Source: Frateuria flava (GTDB taxonomy: Bacteria > Pseudomonadota > Gammaproteobacteria > Xanthomonadales > Rhodanobacteraceae). Taken from it: a stretch of 64,000 nt of DNA. Positions 16,560 to 25,868 of this stretch are shown piece by piece (positions within the stretch are counted from its first letter, which is position 1; each line of letters opens with the position of its first letter). The stretch spans positions 186,001-250,000 of the forward strand of contig NZ_JAGJRS010000021.1 of NCBI RefSeq assembly GCF_017837635.1, given 5' to 3'. Both the position numbers and the translations under genes were made by a program. The notes beneath the pieces are model-generated. The model worked only from the letters and a program-made list of their open reading frames with translations. It searched no databases and had not been told where the DNA came from.

Positions 16560-17546
16560 ATGGATCGCTACGAACGCATTCTGACCCTGCACCGGGTTCT
16601 CAAATCGGCGCATTACCCGGTACCGCTGGCGCGGCTGATGGACGAGCTGGAATGCTCGCGGGCCACGCTCTATCGCGACATCGCCTTCCTGCGCGACGGT
16701 CTGGGCGCACCGATCGAGAGCGCCGGCACCGACCAGGCCGCGTTCCGCTACGAGGTGGGCGAGGGCGAGCGCTTCGAGCTGCCGGGTTTGTGGCTGACTT
16801 CCGACGAGCTGGCCGCGCTGCTGGCACTCAACGAACTGATCGGCCGCTCCGGCCCCGGCGTCCTGGCCGGTGCGCTGGCGCCGTTCAAGGCGCGCATCGA
16901 GCGCCTGCTGACCGGGCAGGAGAAGGACAAGGCGCTGCCGATCGAGCGCATCCGCGTGATCCCCTGGGGCGAGCGCAAGCTCGACCAGCAGGTGTTCCGC
17001 GTCACCGCCGGTGCGGTGCTCGAACGCAGCCGCCTGCGGTTTTCCTACCGCGCGCGCACCACCGACTCGGACAGCAAGCGCACGGTGTCGCCGCAGCGGC
17101 TGACCCACTACCGCGACAACTGGTACCTGGACGTGTGGGACCACGACCGCGAGGCGCTGCGCAGCTTCGCCGTGGACCGCATCCGCGACGCGCACGCACT
17201 GGACGAGCCGGCGATCGACGTGCCGGAAACCGATCTGAACGAACTGCTCGCCTCCAGCTACGGCATCTTCGCCGGCAAGCCCAAGGCGTGGGCCACGATC
17301 CGCTTTTCCGCGCATGCGGCCCGCTGGGTCGCCGACGAACACTGGCACTCGCAGCAGAAGGGCGAGTGGCTGCCGGACGGCCGCTACGAGCTGAAAGTGC
17401 CCTACTCCAAATCGCGCGAGCTGCTGATGGACGTGCTCAAGTACGGCCCCGATGCCGAAGTGGTGGCGCCGCTGCCACTGCGCGAGGAGATGAAGAGCCT
17501 GTTGCACATGGCGCTGGGGGCCTACGGGCAGGCGGCACGTCCGTGA
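16560..17546 (+). CDS. WYL-domain transcriptional regulator
   Basis: Regulator of 328 residues. It has an N-terminal winged helix (DRYERILTLHRVLKSAHYPV, then SRATLYRDIAFLRDGLGAPIE), a WYL ligand-sensing domain containing the motif itself (NWYLDVWDHDREALRSFAVDRI), and a C-terminal WCX extension (residues about 235-320). WYL proteins commonly sense nucleic acids or nucleotides and control stress or defence genes; no defence genes are adjacent. It is divergent from the DmsC-like gene with a 125-bp gap. Confidence 0.92.
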   Translation: MDRYERILTLHRVLKSAHYPVPLARLMDELECSRATLYRDIAFLRDGLGAPIESAGTDQAAFRYEVGEGERFELPGLWLTSDELAALLALNELIGRSGPGVLAGALAPFKARIERLLTGQEKDKALPIERIRVIPWGERKLDQQVFRVTAGAVLERSRLRFSYRARTTDSDSKRTVSPQRLTHYRDNWYLDVWDHDREALRSFAVDRIRDAHALDEPAIDVPETDLNELLASSYGIFAGKPKAWATIRFSAHAARWVADEHWHSQQKGEWLPDGRYELKVPYSKSRELLMDVLKYGPDAEVVAPLPLREEMKSLLHMALGAYGQAARP

Positions 17547-17899
17547 CCTGAAGCCCTCTCCCCTCCGGGGAGAGGGTTTGGGTGAGGGGCCGGGGCTCGC
17601 GGGAAGATGTCCACTGCGTTCGTACCGTTTGGAAAGTCCCTCGCTAGAGCGACCCCTCACCCCAGCCCTCTCCCCGGAGGGGAGAGGGGGCAGAGCAGAT
17701 AGCCGCCCTCAAGGACGCCCCGTGACCTGAAGCCCTCTCCCCTCCGGGGAGAGGGTTTGGGTGAGGGGCCGGGGCTCGCGGGGGAGGTGTCCGGTGCGTT
17801 CGCACCGTTTTGAAAGTCCCGCGCTAGAGCGACCCCTCACCCCAGCTTTCTCCCCGGAGGGGAAGGGAGCAGGGCGGATAGTCGCCCTCAAGGATGAAA
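17542..17899. repeat. 179-bp tandem duplication built of family C hairpins
   Basis: Two head-to-tail units, 17542-17720 and 17721-17899, fill the whole 17547-17887 gap. Each holds the CCCTCTCCCCTCCGGGGAGA hairpin, a GTTTGGGTGAGGGGCCGGGG arm and a mirrored copy of it. The left unit begins at the WYL stop (CGTGACCTGA) and the right unit ends inside the last codons of the transporter gene, so the duplication copied gene-edge sequence. Confidence 0.85.
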
Positions 17900-19654
17900 C
17901 GGCCAGAATTGCGGGATCAGCCACATCGAGAGTGTGCAGAACAACGCGATCAGTGGGATGCCGACTTTCATGAAGTCGGTAAAGCGGTAGCCGCCGGCGT
18001 AATACACCATGGTGTTGGTCGGATAGCCCACCGGCGTGGCAAACGAGGTGGCCGCGGCAAAGGCCACCGCCACCACGAACGGACGCGGGTCGGCATGCGC
18101 TGCATGCGCCACCGTCACCGCGATGCTCACCATCAGCACCACCGACGGGTTGTGCCCCATCAGCTCGGTGAGCAGGGCGGTCAGCAGGTAGACCATCAGC
18201 AGCGCGGCCAGCGGGCCGTGGCTGCCGACCAGCCCCATCGCGCCCTGCACCACCACGGTGGACAGGCCGGTCTTCTCGATCGCCAGGCCCAGCGGCAGGA
18301 TCGCGCCGAGCAGGATGATGATCTTCCAGTCCATCCCCTCGTAGATGTCCTTGCGACCGAAGCAGCCGGTCAGCGCCATCGCGGTGGCGCCGCACAAGGC
18401 GGCGATCGGGATCGGCAGCCAGTGCATGCCCGAGGCGACCACCACCGAGACCATGATGGCGGCGGCGATCCACGCCTTGCGCATGCTGCCGCGCGCGTCG
18501 TCGCGCTCGGACAGCACGATGAACGCATCGTCCGTGCGCAGCTTGGGCATGCCGCCTTCGTCGACCAGCGCCAGCAGCACGTCGCCGACCGCCAGGTCGG
18601 TGTTGCTCAGCTTGTCGCGCAGCACTTGGCCGCGGCGGTGCACGGCCAGCACGGTGGCGCGGTAGCGCCAGTCCAGTCCCAGCTCGGCCATGCGCCGGCC
18701 CTCGGCGGGACTGCCCGGGGCGACCATCAGCTCGGCCAGCACCCGCGGGCGGTCGCCGTCGCGTTCGTAGTGCTGCTCTGGCGCGTTGCGCAGCCGCGCG
18801 CGACGCTGGAACTCCTCGATCTTCTCCCAGTCGCCGCGCACCAGCAGGACGTCGCCGGCGGCCAGCTGCTGCTCGCGTGGCGACCACATGCGGCGCTCGC
18901 CGCGCAGCAGTTCCAGCGGGTAGACGCCGTACTTGTCGCCCAGCTGGGCGTCGGCAATGCGCGTGCCAAGCAGGGGCGAATCCTCGCCCACGATCAGCTC
19001 GGTCACGTACTTGCCGACCTCGCCGCCTTCCGGCAGCGCGGCGTCAATGTGCTTGGGCAGCAACTTGCGGCCGATGAGCATCAGGTAGGCCATGCCGGCC
19101 ACCGCGAGCAGCGCGCCAAGCTTGGTGAACTCGAACACGCCGAACGGCGGCAGGCCGTGCTTCTGCGCCAGGCTGTCGGTGAGCAGGTTGGAGGAGGTGC
19201 CGATCAGCGTGCACACGCCGCCCATCTGCGCGGCATAGGCCATCGGCATCAGCACGCGCGCCGGCGAGGTGCCGGTGCGCTGGCACACGCGCAGCGCCAG
19301 CGGCAGGAAGGTGGCGACCAGCGCGATGTTCTTCACGAACGCGCCCAGCGGCGCGATCGCCAGCATCATCGCCAGGGTCAGCAGCCACGGCTTGCGGATG
19401 CGCATCAGCAGGCGCGTCAGCGGCTCCAGCGCGCCGGAACGCTCGATGCCCAGGCTCAGCGCGAACATCGCCGCCACCGTCACCGTCGCCTCGTTGCTGA
19501 AGCCGGACAGTGCCTCCTCGGGCGTGACGATGTGCAGCACCACCAGCGCTGCCAGCGCCAGCAGCGCGACCAGGTCGATGCGCACCTTCTCGCTGGCGAA
19601 CAGCGCCATCGCGCCGACGATGATCGCCACCGTGGCCCAGGCCTGCCAGCTCAT
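17888..19654 (-). CDS. DASS/SLC13-family anion symporter with two TrkA-C domains
   Basis: Sodium-coupled dicarboxylate or sulfate transporter of 588 residues. It has about 11 TM helices split by a cytosolic insert (about residues 205-375) that contains two RCK/TrkA-C folds (LLGTRIADAQLGDKYGVYPLEL and the related GRRMAELGLDWRYRATVLAV). Family motifs are LIGTSSNLLTD in the first half and TPVGYPTNTMVY in the second, the paired SNT-type substrate/Na+ sites. The start at 19654 begins right before TM1. Its 3' end lies within the tandem repeat. Confidence 0.9.
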   Translation of the reverse strand: MSWQAWATVAIIVGAMALFASEKVRIDLVALLALAALVVLHIVTPEEALSGFSNEATVTVAAMFALSLGIERSGALEPLTRLLMRIRKPWLLTLAMMLAIAPLGAFVKNIALVATFLPLALRVCQRTGTSPARVLMPMAYAAQMGGVCTLIGTSSNLLTDSLAQKHGLPPFGVFEFTKLGALLAVAGMAYLMLIGRKLLPKHIDAALPEGGEVGKYVTELIVGEDSPLLGTRIADAQLGDKYGVYPLELLRGERRMWSPREQQLAAGDVLLVRGDWEKIEEFQRRARLRNAPEQHYERDGDRPRVLAELMVAPGSPAEGRRMAELGLDWRYRATVLAVHRRGQVLRDKLSNTDLAVGDVLLALVDEGGMPKLRTDDAFIVLSERDDARGSMRKAWIAAAIMVSVVVASGMHWLPIPIAALCGATAMALTGCFGRKDIYEGMDWKIIILLGAILPLGLAIEKTGLSTVVVQGAMGLVGSHGPLAALLMVYLLTALLTELMGHNPSVVLMVSIAVTVAHAAHADPRPFVVAVAFAAATSFATPVGYPTNTMVYYAGGYRFTDFMKVGIPLIALFCTLSMWLIPQFWPFHP

Positions 19655-19875
19655 GCGCGCGCCTCCCAGCGGGGTGAGAGGCTGCCCGGGTCGGGCGGGC
19701 GGCGCGGGGCGTTCGGGCGGGTATCGGCTGGCATGGTTCCTTTTGGGCTGCCTGGTCAATGGCGCGGACGCCGACGGAACATCATAACGGTCGTGGCCGC
19801 TGGACGCCCGGACGCAGACTTCACCACAGCCCCACGCTAACGTATCGTGAGGACTCGCCCTTCACAGGCTATCGC

Positions 19876-20778
19876 ATGAGCCAGCCCGCACCCGCGGATG
19901 AGCCGCGCCCCACGACCGTCGCCCTCGCATTGGGCGCCGGCGGCGCGAAAGGACTGGCCCACATCGGCGTCATCGAGGAGATCGAGCGCCAGGGCTATGT
20001 GATCGGCGCCATCGCCGGTTCCTCCATGGGCGCGCTGATCGGCGGCATCTACGCCATGGGCAAGCTCGACGTCTATCGCGACTGGGTTTGCAAGCTGGCG
20101 CGCTTCGACGTGCTGCGGCTGGTCGACTGGACGTTCCGCGGCGGCCTGATCAAGGGCGAGAAGATCATCGAGACCCTGCGCGAGCTGATCGGCGACGCGC
20201 GCATCGAAGACCTGCCGCTGGCCTATACCGCGGTGGCCACCGACATCGACCGCGAGCGTGAGGTGTGGTTGACCCACGGCCAGCTTTTCGACGCCATCCG
20301 CGCCTCGATTGCCATCCCCACCATCTTCCGCCCGCACACCATCGAGGGCCGCCGTCTGGTCGACGGCGCCCTGCTCAACCCGGTGCCGGTGACCCCGCTG
20401 ATCCGCGAGCGCGCCGAAATCGTGTTCGCGATCAGCCTGGACGGCCCCTCGGGCGTCCTCGCAGCCCCCGAGCGGGATGCCAGGGCCGATCCCGATGTCG
20501 AGCCCAGCTGGCTCGACCGCCTGCTCGCGCGCGGCGAGGACAAGCCCGCGCGCGCGACGGAGCCGGGCGCGCTGTCCCTGCTCAACCAGGCGATGGACCT
20601 GATGCAATCCAACCTTTCGCGGCTGCGGCTGGCCGCCTACGAGCCGGACCTGCTGATCGAGATCCCGCGTGACGCCGCAGCAACCTACGAGTTCTACCGC
20701 GCCACTGAACTGATCGAACTGGGCCGCACGCGCACGCGCGAGGCGCTGGAGCGGTTCGAGGCCGCTCGCAGGGGCTAG
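19876..20778 (+). CDS. Patatin-like phospholipase (RssA-like)
   Basis: Cytosolic serine lipase of 300 residues. It has the oxyanion loop GAGGAKGLAHIGV, the nucleophile elbow GSSMG (S50) and the catalytic Asp in VDGALLNPVP (D163), the complete Ser-Asp dyad. The C-terminal 100 residues are an Arg/Glu-rich helical region unlike the core. The 221-bp gap upstream shows no other gene and no strong Shine-Dalgarno, so the start rests on the conserved N-terminus. Confidence 0.9.
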   Translation: MSQPAPADEPRPTTVALALGAGGAKGLAHIGVIEEIERQGYVIGAIAGSSMGALIGGIYAMGKLDVYRDWVCKLARFDVLRLVDWTFRGGLIKGEKIIETLRELIGDARIEDLPLAYTAVATDIDREREVWLTHGQLFDAIRASIAIPTIFRPHTIEGRRLVDGALLNPVPVTPLIRERAEIVFAISLDGPSGVLAAPERDARADPDVEPSWLDRLLARGEDKPARATEPGALSLLNQAMDLMQSNLSRLRLAAYEPDLLIEIPRDAAATYEFYRATELIELGRTRTREALERFEAARRG

Positions 20779-20787
20779 TCGCCGCCG

Positions 20788-21156
20788 TCAGTGCGGGCCG
20801 TGCGCGCTGAGGTAGTTTTCCAGGTAGGCCTTCAGCGCCACCGCGTTGTTGTGCTCCTCGTCGCGCGCGCCGAACAGCAGGGTCACATGGTGGTGGCGGG
20901 CCTTTTCGGCCAGCGTCTGCCAGGTTTCCGGAACGTTATCGAGCTCGCCCGCGTAGCGATGGCGAAACCCTTCCCAGCGATTGGGCTCGTGGCCGAACCA
21001 CTGGCGCAGTTCGCGCGAGGGACCGACGTCCTTCATCCACAGGTCGAGCGCGGCGTTGTCTTTTTTCAGCCCACGCGGCCACAGGCGATCGACCAGCACC
21101 CGGTAGCCATCGCCGGGCGAGGGCGGGTCATAGACGCGTTTGACAGTCAGGCTCAT
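20788..21156 (-). CDS. DUF488 family protein
   Basis: Small protein of 122 residues with the DUF488 hallmarks VKRVYDPPSPGDGYRVLVDRLWPRGL near the start, LWMKDVGPSRELRQWFGH, and LLFGARDEEHNNAVAL near the end. Function is unknown. It is convergent with the patatin gene (9-bp gap). A purine-rich stretch (AAGGGGGA) serves as Shine-Dalgarno. Confidence 0.9.
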   Translation of the reverse strand: MSLTVKRVYDPPSPGDGYRVLVDRLWPRGLKKDNAALDLWMKDVGPSRELRQWFGHEPNRWEGFRHRYAGELDNVPETWQTLAEKARHHHVTLLFGARDEEHNNAVALKAYLENYLSAHGPH

Positions 21157-21231
21157 GGCGTCCCCCTTGGAAGGAAACCTGCGCCAAGCTTACCCCCGCC
21201 GGGTGAGCGGTACGCGAAGCGACACGCCCTT

Positions 21232-21298
21232 GTGGGAGCCCGCCTGCGGGCGATGCTCCTCTGTCCGGCTTTCGAGAAAGAGCCTCGCGGGCTCCCAC
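21232..21298. repeat. Family A palindromic repeat, copy 3
   Basis: Arms begin GTGGGAGCCCGCC and end GCGGGCTCCCAC, between the DUF488 start and the end of the glycosyltransferase gene. Confidence 0.8.
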
Positions 21299-21313
21299 CC
21301 CCGGCAGTGAGGC

Positions 21314-22030
21314 TCAGAGTTCCTCGACCCGGGTGACCTTGGCGCGGCGCATCAGCCAGGCCACGCCGCGCAGGTCGGCCAGGCCGACCCACAGGCGGTC
21401 GAGCATGCCGTACTTGGAGGTGCCGGCGGTGCGCGGGCGATGGCCGACCGGCACGCTGCGGCTCTCGAAGCCGGCGCGGCGCACCAGCGCCGGCAGGTAG
21501 CGGTGCATGTGGTCGAAGTAGGGCAGGCGCAGGAAGGTCTCGCGCTCGAACAGCTTCAGGCCGCAGCCGGTGTCGGGCGTGGCGTCCTTGAGCATGCGCG
21601 AGCGCACCGCGTTGGCGACCTTGGAGGAAATGCGCTTGTTGAAGCTGTCGCGGCGCGTGGTGCGCCAGCCGGCGAACAGCTTCACTTCGGGCGGCGCGTT
21701 GCGGCGTGCGTCGAGCAGGCGCGGGATGTCGGCCGGATCGTTCTGGCCGTCGCCGTCCAGGGTGGCGATCCAGCTGCCGCGCGCGGCGCGCACGCCGTTG
21801 GATACCGCGGTGCTCTGGCCGCTGCGGGTGACGTGGTGCAGCACGCGCAGCTCCGGGTACTGGGCCTTCTGCGCGGCCAGCACGGCGCGGCTGTCGTCGG
21901 TGGAATCGTCGTCCACGTAGACGATCTCGAAGTCGGCCTTGCCGCGCAGGGCAGTGGCGATTTCGGCGAGCAGCGGCGGGATGTTGTCGCGCTCGTTGAA
22001 CACGGGCACGACGACGGAAAGCTCGGGCAT
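21314..22030 (-). CDS. Family 2 glycosyltransferase (DPM1/ArnC-like catalytic domain)
   Basis: GT-A fold transferase of 238 residues. It shows SVVVPVFNERDNIPPLLAE, the nucleotide-binding VYVDDDSTDDS and the metal-binding DGDGQNDP. No TM segment follows the catalytic domain, so it resembles soluble dolichol/polyprenyl-phosphate mannosyltransferase-type enzymes. The acceptor is probably undecaprenyl phosphate, which is inference. The HMHRYLPALVRRAGF segment is typical of this subgroup. Confidence 0.9.
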   Translation of the reverse strand: MPELSVVVPVFNERDNIPPLLAEIATALRGKADFEIVYVDDDSTDDSRAVLAAQKAQYPELRVLHHVTRSGQSTAVSNGVRAARGSWIATLDGDGQNDPADIPRLLDARRNAPPEVKLFAGWRTTRRDSFNKRISSKVANAVRSRMLKDATPDTGCGLKLFERETFLRLPYFDHMHRYLPALVRRAGFESRSVPVGHRPRTAGTSKYGMLDRLWVGLADLRGVAWLMRRAKVTRVEEL

Positions 22031-22119
22031 GGGGCCAGTCCGGAGGAACGATACGGGCGGCGATTATCGCCGATGCGGGCCGATGGCGCAGGTTACGGAA
22101 CGAGCGCCTGGCAGCCTGC

Positions 22120-22183
22120 TGTAGGAGCGCACCCTGTGCGCGACCGCCATGCATCCGGGTCGCGCACAGGGTGCGCTCCTACA
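22120..22183. repeat. Family A palindromic repeat, copy 4 (perfect 26-bp arms)
   Basis: Perfect inverted repeat whose arms start TGTAGGAGCGCACC and end GGTGCGCTCCTACA, with a 12-nt loop. It lies 11 bp after the parB stop and may end the par operon transcript. Confidence 0.88.
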
Positions 22184-22193
22184 ATGCGCTGCG

Positions 22194-23063
22194 TTAGCGC
22201 AGCTTGCCGAGGATGCCGTCCAGCTCGTCGTTGCTGTGGTAGTGGATCACCAGCTTGCCGCGCCCACCGCGGCCTTGCGCCAGTTCCACCCGCGCACCGA
22301 AGCGCTCGCCCAGCTCGCGCTCCAGCGCGTCGACGTTGGGGTCGCGCGAGCCGCCGGCCCTGGCCTTGCCCTTGGGCGCGGCCTGCGCACGGCGCGCGGC
22401 GTCCTCCAGTTCGCGCACGCTCCAGCCCAGGGTCGAGGCCTGGCGCGCCAGCGGCAAGGCGATGCCTTCGTCCAGGGTGAGCAGGCAGCGGGCGTGGCCC
22501 ATCTCCAGCTTGCCCTCGTCGAGCAGTTTCTTGATCGGCGCGGGCAGGTCGATCAGGCGCAGCAGGTTCGACACCGCCGCACGCGAGCGGCCGACCGCGT
22601 CGGCGGCCTGCTGGTGGGTCAGGTCGAAGTCGTCGATCAGGCGCTTGAGCGCGTCGGCTTCTTCCAGCGGCGTGAGGTCCTGACGCTGGATGTTCTCGAT
22701 CAGCGCCATCGCCGGCACGGCGGCCTCGTCGACGGTCTTGACCAGCGCCGGGATCTCGCTCATCTGCGCGCGCTGGGCCGCGCGCCAGCGGCGTTCGCCG
22801 GCGATCAGCTCGTAGCGGTTGCTGCCGATGGCGCGCACCACCACCGGCTGGATCAGCCCCTGCGCCTTGATCGAGGCGGCCAGTTCGTCCAGCGCCTCTT
22901 CGTTCCAGTGCCGGCGCGGCTGGTACTTGCCCGGCTGGATCTGCTGGATCGGCAGGGTGCGCAGTTCGCCTTCCTGCTCCAGCGGCGATGCGGTGCCGGC
23001 GCCGTCGCCGCCGAGCAGCGCGTCCAGCCCGCGGCCGAGTCCCCGTTTCTTCGCGGCGGCCAT
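22194..23063 (-). CDS. parB: Chromosome partitioning protein ParB
   Basis: CTPase and parS-binding protein of 289 residues. It begins KKRGLGRGLDALL and has the ParB/Srx box (IQPGKYQPRRHW, GERRWRAAQR, ENIQRQDLTPLEEA). The helix-turn-helix THQQAADAVGRSRAAVSNLLRL reads parS. The C-terminal dimer domain ends LVIHYHSNDELDGILGKL. It follows parA by 2 bp. Its probable targets are the two parS sites in recF, 33 kb to the right. Confidence 0.97.
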   Translation of the reverse strand: MAAAKKRGLGRGLDALLGGDGAGTASPLEQEGELRTLPIQQIQPGKYQPRRHWNEEALDELAASIKAQGLIQPVVVRAIGSNRYELIAGERRWRAAQRAQMSEIPALVKTVDEAAVPAMALIENIQRQDLTPLEEADALKRLIDDFDLTHQQAADAVGRSRAAVSNLLRLIDLPAPIKKLLDEGKLEMGHARCLLTLDEGIALPLARQASTLGWSVRELEDAARRAQAAPKGKARAGGSRDPNVDALERELGERFGARVELAQGRGGRGKLVIHYHSNDELDGILGKLR

Positions 23064-23065
23064 GG

Positions 23066-23911
23066 TTACTCCTGGTGGATGTCGGCGGCCGCGTCGAGCG
23101 TCGCGCCGGTGTCGTGCATGTCGTTGAGTGCGGCCACGGCCGCCTGCGCGCCGCGTTCGCGACGGATGATCTCGCCGGCCAGGCCGATGTAGGCGATCGC
23201 GCCGCGCGAGCTGCGGTCGTACAGATGGATCGGCTGGCCGTGGCTGGGTGCCTCGGCCAGGCGCACGTTGCGCGGGATGATCGAGCGCAGCACCTTGTCG
23301 CCGAAATGCTGGGTCAGCTGCGCGGAGACTTCGTTGCCCAGGTTGTTGCGCACGTCGTACATGGTGCGCAGCAGGCCCTCGATCTCCAGCTTGGGGTTCA
23401 GCCGCTGGCGCACCGCCTTGACCGTGTCGAGCAGGCTGGAGAGCCCTTCCAGCGCGAAGTATTCGCACTGCACCGGGACCAGCACGCCGTCGGCGGCGGC
23501 CAGCGCGTTGAGCGTGAGCAGGTGCAGCGAGGGCGGGCAGTCGATCAGGATGGTCTGGTATTTGTCCGAGATCTTGGCCAGCTGTTCCTTGAGCCGGCTC
23601 TCGCGCGCGATCGCGTCCATCAGCTTGAGCTCGGCGGCGGTCAGGTCGCCGTTGCCGGGCAGCAGGTCGTAATGCGCCTCGGTGGCGACGATGGCGCGCT
23701 CGATCGGCGCTTCGTCCAGCAGCACCTCGCAGCCGTTGGGCTTGGCCTCGCGCTTGTCCACGCCCGAGGCCATGGTGGCGTTGCCCTGCGGGTCCAGGTC
23801 GACCAGCAGCACCTTGCGCTTGGCGGCCGCGAGCGCCGCCGCGAGGTTGACCGCCGTGGTGGTCTTGCCGACGCCGCCTTTCTGGTTGGCGACAGCGATG
23901 ATGCGGGCCAT
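23066..23911 (-). CDS. parA: Chromosome partitioning ATPase ParA (Soj)
   Basis: Walker-type ATPase moving the origin region. The 281-residue product starts MARIIAVANQKGGVGKTTTA, with the deviant Walker A at residues 11-18, Walker A' LLVDLDPQGNAT and Walker B ILIDCPPSL. The start is placed at ATG 23911, which puts the first strand at the terminus as in relatives; an ATG two codons upstream is equally possible. It is cotranscribed with rsmG upstream (33-bp gap) and parB downstream. Confidence 0.97.
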   Translation of the reverse strand: MARIIAVANQKGGVGKTTTAVNLAAALAAAKRKVLLVDLDPQGNATMASGVDKREAKPNGCEVLLDEAPIERAIVATEAHYDLLPGNGDLTAAELKLMDAIARESRLKEQLAKISDKYQTILIDCPPSLHLLTLNALAAADGVLVPVQCEYFALEGLSSLLDTVKAVRQRLNPKLEIEGLLRTMYDVRNNLGNEVSAQLTQHFGDKVLRSIIPRNVRLAEAPSHGQPIHLYDRSSRGAIAYIGLAGEIIRRERGAQAAVAALNDMHDTGATLDAAADIHQE

Positions 23912-23944
23912 GGTCATCCGGTCGTGCAACAAAGGACAGCTAGA

Positions 23945-24604
23945 TTAGCAGGGCGCGGCAGCACCGGATTCACCCGCCCCGCGGCCAATGACGACCAGGC
24001 TGCGCTCGGCGCCCAGCCCGGGCACATCCAGCGCGTGGACGGCTTGGACCACGAAACCGGACGGCAGGGCGGCGATCTCCTCGGCCGGCGGCTTGCCCTT
24101 CATGGCCAGCCAGCGGCCGGCCGGGGCGAGCAGGTGGCCGCCCCAGGCCAGCATGTCGGCCAGGCTGGCGAAGGCGCGGGCGGTGACGCAGTCGAACCGG
24201 CCCTCGACCTCCTCCACCCGCGACTGCACCGCGCGCACGCCTTCGAGCTTCAGCGCGCGGATCGCCTCGCGCAGGAAGCGCACCTTCTTGCCGTTGGAAT
24301 CGACCAGCAGCACCTCGCGCCCGGGCGCGGCGATCGCCAGCGGGATGCCGGGCAGGCCCGGGCCGGTGCCGAGGTCGGCCAGGCGGTCGCCTTCGACGTA
24401 GGGCAGGATCGCCAGCGAGTCGAGCAGGTGGCGGGTGACCATCTCGGCGGGGTCGCGCACGGCGGTGAGGTTGTAGGTGCCGTTCCAGCGCTCGAGCAGG
24501 GACTGGTAGTCGAGCAGGCGCTCGACCGCGCCGGGTGGCAGCGCCAGGCCCATCGCGGCCAGGCCCTGTTCGAGCTGGTGATGCAGGACGGGACGGGAGC
24601 TCAT
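23945..24604 (-). CDS. rsmG: 16S rRNA (guanine-N7) methyltransferase RsmG
   Basis: Methylates G527 of 16S rRNA. The 219-residue product has the SAM motif [16 protein letters not shown], then [13 protein letters not shown] and [12 protein letters not shown]. It heads rsmG-parA-parB, the usual cluster. Here mnmE and the rest of the origin region are about 25 kb away, whereas many gammaproteobacteria keep rsmG next to mnmG near the origin. No clear Shine-Dalgarno is seen. Confidence 0.96.
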   Translation of the reverse strand: MSSRPVLHHQLEQGLAAMGLALPPGAVERLLDYQSLLERWNGTYNLTAVRDPAEMVTRHLLDSLAILPYVEGDRLADLGTGPGLPGIPLAIAAPGREVLLVDSNGKKVRFLREAIRALKLEGVRAVQSRVEEVEGRFDCVTARAFASLADMLAWGGHLLAPAGRWLAMKGKPPAEEIAALPSGFVVQAVHALDVPGLGAERSLVVIGRGAGESGAAAPC

Positions 24605-24668
24605 GGGCGGTCCGGGGGCTGGCAGGACCGCCCAGTATCCGCGCGCCGGCGCGGCGAAGCCAGCGCCC

Positions 24669-25115
24669 TCAGGCCAGCTCCAGCTCGACCCGGGTGACCA
24701 TCAGGCCGCGCTCGCGCAGCATGCCGTTCAACACGCGCTTGAGCCGGCTGCCCAGCGCGCGCTGGTCGGGTTCGGGCGCCGGTTCGCCGTGCAGGGCCTC
24801 CAGCGCGCTGGTGCGGATCAGCTGTGCCGCCTGCTCGATCACCGGATCGACCCGCTCCGGCTCCAGCACCTGCCAGTAGACCCGGCCGCGGACGCCGCGC
24901 GCGTCGCCCAGCGCGTCCTGGAACTGCAGGATCTGGCCGGTCAGGTCGATCCGGTGCCCGGCGCGGTCCAGCCCCGGCCACAGCAGGTGCAGGCCCGGCT
25001 CGAGCAGGCGCGACCGGCCGCGGCGGTGGACGACCTGCACGTGGCCGGGCGGCACGCGGCGCAGCACAGCCGGAACCAGGCAGACGAGGGCGATGGAGAC
25101 CAGGAGCGCGATCAT
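24669..25115 (-). CDS. Short SPFH/band-7 domain membrane protein
   Basis: A 148-residue protein with one N-terminal TM helix (residues 2-18) and a single band-7-like domain: [23 protein letters not shown], then [13 protein letters not shown] and a final helix with [21 protein letters not shown]. Typical stomatin/HflK relatives are about 250 or more residues with a coiled C-terminal half, which is missing here. No NfeD partner is adjacent. It lies 64 bp upstream of rsmG on the same strand. Confidence 0.7.
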   Translation of the reverse strand: MIALLVSIALVCLVPAVLRRVPPGHVQVVHRRGRSRLLEPGLHLLWPGLDRAGHRIDLTGQILQFQDALGDARGVRGRVYWQVLEPERVDPVIEQAAQLIRTSALEALHGEPAPEPDQRALGSRLKRVLNGMLRERGLMVTRVELELA

Positions 25116-25294
25116 GGCGGAGGCCGGTGGGTTGCAGACGACGTGGCAGGGGTCCGATGCTAGGGCGGCCCGTGCCAGGCAGGATTAATGGCTTTTTAAC
25201 TCCCTTGCCAAGCACATCGGCCGCCCGCTTCCTCCCTTGAGTGCCACGACGTGACCGCATGCACACTTCGCCCGCTTCCCGCCGCCCGGTGCCG

Positions 25295-25825
25295 ATGAGC
25301 AACCCGGTGATGCTGGTGGTGATGGGGGTGTCCGGCTCCGGCAAGAGCACCATCGCGCGGCGGCTCGCCGAGGCGCTGGGCTACGCGTTCCTCGACGGCG
25401 ACGACCTGCACCCGCCCGCCAATATCGCGAAGATGAGCGCGGGCGTGCCGCTGGAGGACGCCGACCGCGCGCCCTGGCTGGACGCGATCGCCGCCTGGAT
25501 GCAGCAGGAGCTGGCGGCCGGACGCAGCGCCGTGGTCGCCTGTTCGGCGCTCAGGCGGGCGTACCGCGAGCGCCTGCGGGAGGCTGGCCCGGGCGTGCGC
25601 TTCGTCTATCTGGAGGTTGACCACGACGAGCTGGCCCGGCGCATGCGCGGGCGCGAGCACTTCATGCCGCCGCGGTTGCTGGGCAGCCAGCTGGCGACGC
25701 TGGAGGAGCCGGACCGCGACGAGCCGGCGCTGCAGGTCGATGCCAATGGCAGCATCGAGGCGACCGTGGCACGGGCGCTCGACGGCCTCGCGCAGCAGGG
25801 CCTGGCGCGCGAGCCGCGCGCCTAG
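25295..25825 (+). CDS. gntK: Gluconokinase (GntK family)
   Basis: Phosphorylates gluconate to 6-phosphogluconate. The 176-residue product has the P-loop MGVSGSGKSTIARRL, the substrate loop FLDGDDLHPPANIAKMSAGVPLEDADR and the RERLREAGPGVRFVYL segment. Start 25295 gives the usual short N-terminus; an in-frame ATG at 25259 would add an unconserved Ser/Pro/Arg tail. No gluconate transporter or Entner-Doudoroff gene is adjacent. Confidence 0.9.
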   Translation: MSNPVMLVVMGVSGSGKSTIARRLAEALGYAFLDGDDLHPPANIAKMSAGVPLEDADRAPWLDAIAAWMQQELAAGRSAVVACSALRRAYRERLREAGPGVRFVYLEVDHDELARRMRGREHFMPPRLLGSQLATLEEPDRDEPALQVDANGSIEATVARALDGLAQQGLAREPRA

Positions 25826-25868
25826 TGGGCTTCCGCCCAACCGGCCCGGCTGCACGCAAGGCGGTGGC

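Noticed and set aside
17542-17899. Insertion sequence
   Set aside because: No transposase frame or terminal target duplication; it is a simple tandem duplication.
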